Source: Aliidiomarina maris (GTDB lineage Bacteria > Pseudomonadota > Gammaproteobacteria > Enterobacterales > Alteromonadaceae). From it: DNA of 64,000 bases. The notes under the pieces were generated by a model. The model had not been told where the DNA came from and did not search any database. It saw only the letters and a program-made list of their open reading frames with translations. Every line of letters starts with the position of its first letter. Position 1 is the first letter of the stretch. This document shows, piece after piece, positions 54,232 to 64,000 of this stretch. The DNA lies in contig NZ_PIPK01000005.1 of assembly GCF_003987335.1 (NCBI RefSeq), positions 124,001-188,000 of the forward strand. Direction: 5' to 3'. Position numbers and translations under genes: made by a program.

Positions 54232-55425
54232 GTGAGTCAATACGCGCAATTTTCTGTATCTACCCAATCTGAATCAAGTGACCGTGTTGCGTTACTTGGG
54301 CGTCGGTTTATCAATTACCTGATCAGTCTCAACTTTGCACGTGGGCAATATATGACTGAGGAGGGCTTGGACGACGACCAGAAAGCGATCAGCCGTGAGC
54401 TTCTTGAGGTTGAACAGCGCCGCCGTGCCGAACAAGCACGTAAGCAAGCGGTGCATGACAAAGTGCGTCAAGAGGTAGAGCAGCAGTTGCATAAGCGCTT
54501 GTATTTGGCAGTTGAAAAGCGCCTCCAGGAGCAGACGTATATTCGCGAGCGGGTACTAATGTTGGCAGATAATGGCCCTAAGCTCATGGATACCCTGTTC
54601 TCGCCAGCCGCGAGCTCACGCAAAATTGAAGAACTGTCCCATGGCCTCGATTGGCTGCACGTGGGGATGGTCAAAATGGTCAACCTACCACCATTTGCTG
54701 ACCCGAATGACCCAAAGCGCGCGCGTATTTCGAACTTTCGTGGTGCGATGAACTTTGTCGGTACGGAAGACATTAAAATTATTGCGCCGGCACTGACCAT
54801 GCAAAATTGGTTACCGCCGGCTGAAGCGCCGTTTGTATTATTACGCCGCAAGTTGTGGCAGCACGTGATGGCGACCGCAGTCGTTAGCCAGCGCTTGGCC
54901 GAGCTGGATGGCAAGTTAGACCCAGCAATCGCGTTTAATGCCGGCATTTTCCATGAAATGGGCAAAGTGGTGCTGGCGCGTTTGTATGTCAAAATATTTG
55001 ATGACGTACGTCAGCTGATGTTGCGTGACTTACGCAATGAAACCACATCGGCACGTTATAACGCGCTAGTGCAGATTGAGCCAGACCAGCAGTTTCTGCG
55101 TGATTTAATGCTGCAAAAAGAGCGTCAGGTCACACATATGCTGTTTGCTGGCTTTGAGCTTGAGCGTTTGCCGTTACATCGTATCTACGAAGAATTCGCC
55201 AGCGCTCAGAGCATAACCGAGACCAGTGGCTATGCACGGCTGCTATGGCAAGCGAATACATTTAGTGAGTTTCGCATGCTACACAGCGCAAACCTTGCGT
55301 CACTCGAAGACGGCAAGCGGATGTTTGCAGCCAGTGAACTAAATGCCAAAGATATCCTTGAATTGCGTAAAGTGAACCTGAAAAAGCTGATCCTAGCCCG
55401 CGATCGCGGCAATGCAAACGCGTAA
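54232..55425 (+). CDS. HDOD-domain signalling protein
   Basis: A 397-residue protein. After a short N-terminus, a charged helical region (residues about 50-105, rich in Arg, Glu and Gln) probably forms a coiled coil. It is followed by an HDOD domain with LNPAIAFNAGIFHEMGKVVLARLY-like sequence near 230-255 (here AFNAGIFHEMGKV). HDOD domains are HD-related but usually lack hydrolase activity and act in signalling. The start is GTG at 54232 after an AGGAG site. It lies between pabA and argD, an order seen in related marine genera. Confidence 0.75.
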   Translation: MSQYAQFSVSTQSESSDRVALLGRRFINYLISLNFARGQYMTEEGLDDDQKAISRELLEVEQRRRAEQARKQAVHDKVRQEVEQQLHKRLYLAVEKRLQEQTYIRERVLMLADNGPKLMDTLFSPAASSRKIEELSHGLDWLHVGMVKMVNLPPFADPNDPKRARISNFRGAMNFVGTEDIKIIAPALTMQNWLPPAEAPFVLLRRKLWQHVMATAVVSQRLAELDGKLDPAIAFNAGIFHEMGKVVLARLYVKIFDDVRQLMLRDLRNETTSARYNALVQIEPDQQFLRDLMLQKERQVTHMLFAGFELERLPLHRIYEEFASAQSITETSGYARLLWQANTFSEFRMLHSANLASLEDGKRMFAASELNAKDILELRKVNLKKLILARDRGNANA

Positions 55426-55629
55426 ACTTAAGGCTACACCATTCGTTTTAAGCGCCATGTAGAAAATTTTTTTAACATATCTATGCACGCGACAAGCAAT
55501 AGCGTGCTTAGTTATGCAGTTAGCCTGAAAGTCTACTTACCGCGCGCTTAGATTACGCACAATCTTGTTATCCTCCAGACAAATAACTGATTTCATGGCA
55601 TAATAGCGAGTCTAATTTTAAGCTATTGA

Positions 55630-59462
<3,833 letters not shown>

Positions 59463-59563
59463 GCTGAACTGGTGCCATGCTTAGGTAGAGTCTCTGCCAC
59501 TCAACGTTGGCGCAGGGGCTCTACAGTAGCGAAATGGATTGAAACGCATATAAAGAGCAGACC

Positions 59564-59914
59564 ATGATTGTAGAGAGCGACGGATACATTGAGTTAATTC
59601 AATACTTGACCCAGCAACTAGGGGTATTCGAGGCCGCTGGCGATAGTGGCGCGAGAGCTTCATTTACCGTGCGTGAGCAGTTAGAAGATTCTTTGTCTGA
59701 TAAAATTATGCGTGTCAGCCAGCAGCATGACGTCAGCCAAGAGGTGCGTTTTGATATCGTGCGCGAAGCAGATGCTATTTTATACGACCTGGAAGAAGTC
59801 TTGGCGTCCGTATTAAACACTTACCCGACCGAATCACAGCAAACCTTTATTGAAGAGTTTACTGGCTTAGTGAAAAACTTATTAGACGCGCGTATTAGCG
59901 AGTTGGAAGGCTGA
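59564..59914 (+). CDS. DUF3802 family protein
   Basis: A 116-residue helical, acidic protein starting MIVESDGYIELIQYLTQQLG, with DIVREADAILYDLEEVLASVL in the middle (in parts). This fits DUF3802, a family I associate with Alteromonadales and vibrios. No function is known. It lies 101 bases after astD on the same strand, with an imperfect hairpin between (59483-59525). Confidence 0.7.
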   Translation: MIVESDGYIELIQYLTQQLGVFEAAGDSGARASFTVREQLEDSLSDKIMRVSQQHDVSQEVRFDIVREADAILYDLEEVLASVLNTYPTESQQTFIEEFTGLVKNLLDARISELEG

Positions 59915-59940
59915 TACAAGACGAACAAAATGTCGTGGGC

Positions 59941-60810
59941 TTAATCACGCCCACGTCTGTCCATCAACTCGTCAATCAGCGGTGTCAAAATTAGCTCCAT
60001 GGCGAGCCCCATCTTGCCTCCCGGCACCACCATAGTGTCAATGCGTGACATGAACGCCCCATCAATCATCTGTAAGTAGTACGGGAAGTCGACGTGGCGC
60101 ATACCGCGAAAGCGAATGACGACAAAGCTCTCATCGAGTGACGGAATATCCTTGGCACTAAATGGGTTTGACGTATCGACCGTGGGCACGCGTTGAAAGT
60201 TAATGTGGGTGCGCGAAAATTGCGGCACGATGTGATGAATATAATCATCCATGCTGCGCACAATACTGGTGGTCACGGCTTCACGCGAATGGCCGCGCTC
60301 AGAGGTATCGCGTAGTAACTTTTGAATCCACTCAAGGTTAACGATGGGCACCATGCCAATTAACAGGTCAACATGGCGAGCAACGTCGTAGCCCTGGCCT
60401 TTCACCCCACCGTGTAAGCCTTCGTAAAACAGCAAATCGCTGCCTGCTGGCACAGGTTCCCAAGGGGTAAAGGTACCTGGCATCTGGTTATATGGCACGG
60501 CGTCATCAAAACTATGTAAATAGCGTCGGGTTTCGCCTTCTCCTGAGTCTGAGTAACCAGAAAACAGGGTTTCTAAACGTTCAAAGTCATTCGCTTCTGG
60601 CCCAAAATAGCTAATATGGCGACCTTGTTCTTGGGCGCGCCGAATAGCTAAATCCATTTCTGGACGTGAATAGCGATGAAAGGCATCCCCTTCAATAAAG
60701 CAGGCATTGAGATTCAAATTACGGAAGATATGACGTACGGCTTGGCCTGTGGTTGATGTGCCAGCGCCGGAAGAACCGGTAATTGCAATAATTGGGTGTT
60801 TAGCCGACAT
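59941..60810 (-). CDS. prkB: Phosphoribulokinase-family protein (PrkB)
   Basis: A 289-residue P-loop kinase related to phosphoribulokinase. Walker A is GSSGAGTSTT near residue 12, then FIEGDAFHRYSRPEMDLAI near residue 38 and LLFYEGLHGGVKGQGYDVA near residue 126. No RuBisCO gene is near; PrkB in non-autotrophic gammaproteobacteria has an unclear role. It lies 15 bases after slyX on the same strand, so the two form an operon. Confidence 0.9.
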   Translation of the reverse strand: MSAKHPIIAITGSSGAGTSTTGQAVRHIFRNLNLNACFIEGDAFHRYSRPEMDLAIRRAQEQGRHISYFGPEANDFERLETLFSGYSDSGEGETRRYLHSFDDAVPYNQMPGTFTPWEPVPAGSDLLFYEGLHGGVKGQGYDVARHVDLLIGMVPIVNLEWIQKLLRDTSERGHSREAVTTSIVRSMDDYIHHIVPQFSRTHINFQRVPTVDTSNPFSAKDIPSLDESFVVIRFRGMRHVDFPYYLQMIDGAFMSRIDTMVVPGGKMGLAMELILTPLIDELMDRRGRD

Positions 60811-60825
60811 ACTTCACTCGCATGG

Positions 60826-61059
60826 TTAATAGTGGGGAGGCTTCTCATCCACTAAACTTGAATTTTCACTTTGCTGATCACGTACTTGGCTTAGACGTGA
60901 TGCGAGCAACTGCAAGTGTCGTTTAAACGTCGCCAGTTCACCATTTTGTTCCGTTACTAATTGATTGAGCTCATCAATGGTTTGCTCTTGAAACGCAAGT
61001 TGGCTCTCTAAATCTTCAATTCGACGGTTCAAATCGTTTAGGTTTGGTTGTTGACTCAC
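60826..61059 (-). CDS. slyX: SlyX family protein
   Basis: A 77-residue protein, nearly all a coiled coil: LNRRIEDLESQLAFQEQTID is followed by ELNQLVTEQNGELATFKRHL, then a conserved PPHY C-terminus (EKPPHY). These are SlyX hallmarks. The function is not established. It is first in the minus-strand slyX-prkB unit; slyX often sits near FKBP-type isomerase genes, as here. Confidence 0.92.
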   Translation of the reverse strand: MSQQPNLNDLNRRIEDLESQLAFQEQTIDELNQLVTEQNGELATFKRHLQLLASRLSQVRDQQSENSSLVDEKPPHY

Positions 61060-61181
61060 TTCGCGACTCTCTTAATCTTAACTGCGTAGGGCGCAAGGCG
61101 ACCCACGTTCATTCTTACCCGTTAGTGTAACTCGTTTGCAGCCTGTTTACTTGGTTTGTGCATATTTATTGAGGTTAGCTG

Positions 61182-62171
61182 CTAGCGTGCGTCATTGGGT
61201 AAGCGCCAGCGCTCGCCGAAGCCAGCACTGCTTTCGCTCAATATGCCGTCGCCTTGGGGGCTAAAACCAACAGCCAGCACCGCAGCCCGAGGTGGGTGTT
61301 CGCTATCGCGGCCACGGGTTTGCACGGTATACATGCGCTCGCCATCCCTTGTGCGCCAGACTTCAATATGGCGTGACGGTGACCCAGTCACTAAATAGTC
61401 ACCATCGGGTGAGAACGCTGCGCTTAAAAAAGAACGATGACGCGCTCTGTATCTGAGTTCGGCCAATACTTCGCCGCGGGTGAGGTGCCATATGGTAGCT
61501 TGCTGTGCACTCGCCACTAAAGCGCTACTACCGTCGGGATTGAAACGCACGCGTCCGACACGCCCTTGCTCATTGAAGCGCTGGATGACTTGAGCGTTGT
61601 CGGAGCGCCATACCAGCGCGGTAAAGTCATCAGCACCGCTTATCACAAAACGTCCGTTAGCACTGACATCGACTGAATTAACGCGTTCGCTATGACCGAA
61701 GAACTCGAGTCTACGGCCACTTTCAGGTTCAAAAATCAGCACCACGCCGTCACTTCGTGCGATGACCAGGTGGCGACCTCGATTAGATACAGCCACGTCA
61801 GTAATAAATGAATCTTCGTGGCGCCAATATCCGAGCACCGAGCCGTCGCGCACGTCCCACATGGCGACAGTTTCTCGGCTGGCAGCGACTGCGACGCGGT
61901 TGTCAGCAGATAGCGCTACACTCACAATTTGTGCTATACCATCTTGGTCTTGTTGCCAGTTGTGGCGCACTTGTTGGCTTTCCAAGTCAATCAGGCGTAA
62001 ACCGTGCTCGCTGGTAGCGACGACCGCCACGCTGCCGTCCTGGGCGATCGCGGCGGCTTGGGTGCGCGATGGCGAGCGTTCATAGCGCTCGTCCAGTTCG
62101 ATACCACCAGAGCAGGCGGTAAGGGCTATCCACGACGCAATAACCCAACTGAGGCGATACAAGTTTCTCAT
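61182..62171 (-). CDS. WD40-repeat lipoprotein
   Basis: A 329-residue protein with a lipoprotein signal ending in LTAC (Cys20) and about seven WD40-like repeats (for example VNSVDVSANGRFVISGADDF, SFLSAAFSPDGDYLVTGSPS). It would be an envelope-anchored beta propeller used for protein contacts. No enzyme motif is present. It is divergent from fkpA, with about 100 bases between, and such a protein next to fkpA/slyX occurs in related marine bacteria. Confidence 0.85.
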   Translation of the reverse strand: MRNLYRLSWVIASWIALTACSGGIELDERYERSPSRTQAAAIAQDGSVAVVATSEHGLRLIDLESQQVRHNWQQDQDGIAQIVSVALSADNRVAVAASRETVAMWDVRDGSVLGYWRHEDSFITDVAVSNRGRHLVIARSDGVVLIFEPESGRRLEFFGHSERVNSVDVSANGRFVISGADDFTALVWRSDNAQVIQRFNEQGRVGRVRFNPDGSSALVASAQQATIWHLTRGEVLAELRYRARHRSFLSAAFSPDGDYLVTGSPSRHIEVWRTRDGERMYTVQTRGRDSEHPPRAAVLAVGFSPQGDGILSESSAGFGERWRLPNDAR

Positions 62172-62273
62172 TGGTCAGCACTCGTAATATGTGTACACTA
62201 GAGTCACTATAACAGTGATTCGAAGTGACGCACGAATAAACTCAATAACAACCAGACAAGATTGGAACTAGCT

Positions 62274-63008
62274 ATGAAAACGATGCAAAAAGTATTTGCA
62301 GTGTCAGCCCTAACATTGGCACTGAGCGCTTGTGGTAACCAAGCTGAGCAAGAGGTTGAAATCGATTTTGACGATGAAATTCAACGTCAGTCTTATGCCC
62401 TTGGCGCATCGATTGGAATCTATGTGGAAGAAAACCTGAGCTACCAACAGGAAGCGGGCGTTGAGCTTGATAGCGATATTATTATTCGCGCATTTGCAGA
62501 AAGTGCACGCGGCGATTCGCGTATGAGCCAGCAGGAAGCAGAAGATATTTTGATTGCCCTGCAAGAGCAAGTCCAGCGTCAGCGAGCTGAGATCGTTGGC
62601 GGGCGTGCCATGAGTGAAGGTCAGGAATACCTAGCGGAAAATGCTGAGCGCGATAATGTGGTGATCACTGAGTCAGGCCTGCAATATGAAATTATCCGTG
62701 AAGGTGAGGGCGAGCGCCCGGCGTCAACGGATTATGTTGAAGTGCATTATGAAGGTAGCTTAGTCAACGGCGATGTATTTGACAGCTCATATCAGCGCGG
62801 CGAACCTGCGGTGTTCCCACTTAATCGAGTGATTCCTGGTTGGACTGAAGGCTTACAATTAATGCGTGAGGGCGCGCATTATCGTTTTGTGATTCCAGCA
62901 GAATTGGCGTACGGCGAGCGTGAAGTGGGTGGCGGACGCATTCCTGCTAACTCAACTTTAATTTTCGAAGTCGAGCTGCTTAGTATTGTTGGCGACGACG
63001 AAGAGTAA
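62274..63008 (+). CDS. fkpA: FKBP-type peptidyl-prolyl isomerase, FkpA-like lipoprotein
   Basis: A 244-residue periplasmic foldase. The signal ends in the lipobox LSAC (Cys20), so unlike E. coli FkpA this one should be lipid-anchored. The N-terminal dimerisation domain (QSYALGASIGIYVEENL) precedes the FKBP domain with YVEVHYEGSLVNGDVFDSSY, VIPGWTEGLQLMREGAHYRF and IPANSTLIFEVELL (active-site residues Tyr, Phe, Trp present). The ATG at 62274 has GGAAC upstream. A strong terminator follows. Confidence 0.92.
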   Translation: MKTMQKVFAVSALTLALSACGNQAEQEVEIDFDDEIQRQSYALGASIGIYVEENLSYQQEAGVELDSDIIIRAFAESARGDSRMSQQEAEDILIALQEQVQRQRAEIVGGRAMSEGQEYLAENAERDNVVITESGLQYEIIREGEGERPASTDYVEVHYEGSLVNGDVFDSSYQRGEPAVFPLNRVIPGWTEGLQLMREGAHYRFVIPAELAYGEREVGGGRIPANSTLIFEVELLSIVGDDEE

Positions 63009-63020
63009 GTCTGACAATAA

Positions 63021-63048
63021 AAAAGGTGCCGCTTGGCACCTTTTTTTA
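63021..63048. terminator. Bidirectional terminator between fkpA and rsd
   Basis: A GGTGCC / GGCACC stem with a GCTT loop is flanked by five A and seven T, giving an intrinsic terminator in both directions for these convergent genes. Confidence 0.9.
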
Positions 63049-63058
63049 ATCGTTCCGA

Positions 63059-63538
63059 TTAGCTTTCTGACAGCGCAGCACGTTGTTCCAGTGCGTACAT
63101 CAATTTGTCTTCCAGCTCCATTCGTACTTCCAATGCTTCACCCAGCGCTGACAAATCTTGGTCGAATTCGCGCAGTGCGGCTTGCTCAGTGGTCTCAGCA
63201 TACTTGTCATTAAAATTCAGTACGCGTTCGGTAGTGACCGTGATAAGCGGATAAATTTGCAGCATCACCTGACGTGCGTCTTCGTCTTCAATATCTGCAG
63301 CTTTCATCAGGTGTTCGTAAATCTCAAAGTGGCCGGTTGATACATAATCCACTAAAACTTCGCAAAATGCTTTAATATCAGCGCTAGACGGTAGTCCTTT
63401 GGCGCCATTATCATAAGGCGGTAGCCCTGCCATCTGGCAGTAGCGGATAAGCATTTCCTGCCGCTCTTCGAGCCAATTATCCAAGGCTTGGTGGTGACCA
63501 CCCCAGCGTTGGCGGGCTGATTCATTGCGGCTTAACAT
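63059..63538 (-). CDS. rsd: Rsd/AlgQ anti-sigma-70 regulator
   Basis: A 159-residue protein with the Rsd/AlgQ pattern: WGGHHQALDNWLEERQEMLI near residue 12, then CQMAGLPPYDN and LKAFCEVLVDYVSTGHFEIYEHL-like sequence (here IKAFCEVLVDYVSTGHFEI). Rsd binds sigma-70 in stationary phase and shifts RNA polymerase to alternative sigma factors. A strong AGGAGG site precedes the ATG. It is divergent from nudC, the same arrangement as in E. coli. Confidence 0.93.
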   Translation of the reverse strand: MLSRNESARQRWGGHHQALDNWLEERQEMLIRYCQMAGLPPYDNGAKGLPSSADIKAFCEVLVDYVSTGHFEIYEHLMKAADIEDEDARQVMLQIYPLITVTTERVLNFNDKYAETTEQAALREFDQDLSALGEALEVRMELEDKLMYALEQRAALSES

Positions 63539-63664
63539 ACTGACCTCCTGGTCGTGGTATAAATTGATCGAAATGGGTTGATCAATGGCTCCAATCTACG
63601 CGGCTTAGCAACGGTGGGTCAATCTTTTTCCGTCACCTTTACACCTTTTTACCTGGGAGCAAAA

Positions 63665-64000
63665 ATGATAGTTCCACGCCCTGAAAATGCCCCTGATCAA
63701 GTGGCTATCTATATGATAGTAAACGGCAACAAAGTTTTGCAAAGTGTACCAGAGGACGCTGCAAATATTTTACCTCAGCTTGATTCCAAGGCGGTGGCTT
63801 CCCTTTGGCAGCATGCTGCATACCGTGCTCGTATTGGTACGTATCAAGGTACACCGGTTTACTTACTCGATACAGACGAACCGGTTGAATTAGCCGGATT
63901 TGAGTCATTGCCCCTGCGTCAATTGCTGCATCGGGTTGATAGTCAATTGTTTGCACTGGCTGGACGCGCATGTCAGGTCGCCTATTTTATTCGTACACAC
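63665..64000 (+). CDS. nudC: NAD(H) diphosphatase NudC, N-terminal part
   Basis: The frame is open to the window edge, giving 112 residues. The start MIVPRPENAPDQVAIYMIV (GGGAG site) and the end DSQLFALAGRACQVAYFIRTH match the NudC N-terminal domain, which leads into the zinc ribbon just beyond the edge. NudC hydrolyses NADH and removes NAD caps from RNA. Nudix box and zinc Cys are out of view. Position next to rsd supports the call. Confidence 0.85.
   Translation, partial: MIVPRPENAPDQVAIYMIVNGNKVLQSVPEDAANILPQLDSKAVASLWQHAAYRARIGTYQGTPVYLLDTDEPVELAGFESLPLRQLLHRVDSQLFALAGRACQVAYFIRTH

Overview
The window is chromosomal DNA of a marine-type gammaproteobacterium, most likely of the order Alteromonadales and close to Idiomarina/Aliidiomarina. 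This rests on gene content and order (a DUF3802 gene, pabA-HDOD-argD-astA-astD, rsd divergent from nudC, slyX-prkB) and on roughly 50% GC by eye. It is an inference from protein resemblance, not a database match. One block, 42108-53584, is much richer in GC and is a foreign genomic island.

Layout, left to right. 1-3277: a thiamine-salvage operon (TonB receptor, YkoF-like binder, PnuC-type transporter, kinase). 3312-9638: flagellin, an MFS transporter, a broken aminotransferase gene, then catalase, TrhO and Dps. 9816-17367: a lipoprotein, udk-nupC, an MlaC-like protein, an unknown exported protein, a YgjP-like metallopeptidase, glutathione reductase and ElbB. 17552-23435: poorly characterised genes (kinase-like, membrane proteins, CatA-like acetyltransferase, CLCA_X, DUF368) and a PQQ-type sugar dehydrogenase gene broken by an internal deletion. 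23438-26151: a heme oxygenase gene translationally coupled to a bacteriophytochrome-diguanylate cyclase gene, which together form a light-to-c-di-GMP module. 26171-35842: two peptidases, rpe, trpS, an Lgt-like/TlpA fusion, a TraB/GumN protein and a persulfide-dioxygenase-like enzyme. 36283-41983: a cydABDC operon whose oxidase is the short, CioAB-like form.

The island at 42108-53584 lies inside the 5' end of pabA. A 19-bp direct repeat equal to pabA codons (M-I-D-N-Y-D plus one base) marks both ends. The original pabA start is stranded on the left, while the right end supplies a new ribosome-binding site and start codon that restore the gene. Inside are a truncated P4-type integrase gene, a 31-residue remnant resembling a HEPN/Toprim-associated defence protein, a DUF932 gene with an amber stop, ICE backbone genes (DUF6927, DUF3275, DUF3577/STY4534) and a czcCBA heavy-metal efflux operon. 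No conjugation, relaxase or partition gene remains, so it looks like a decayed integrative element kept with its metal-resistance cargo.

Right of the island are pabA, an HDOD signalling gene, the argD-astA-astD arginine catabolic cluster, DUF3802, slyX-prkB, a WD40 lipoprotein, an FkpA-like lipoprotein isomerase, rsd, and the start of nudC, which is cut by the window edge.
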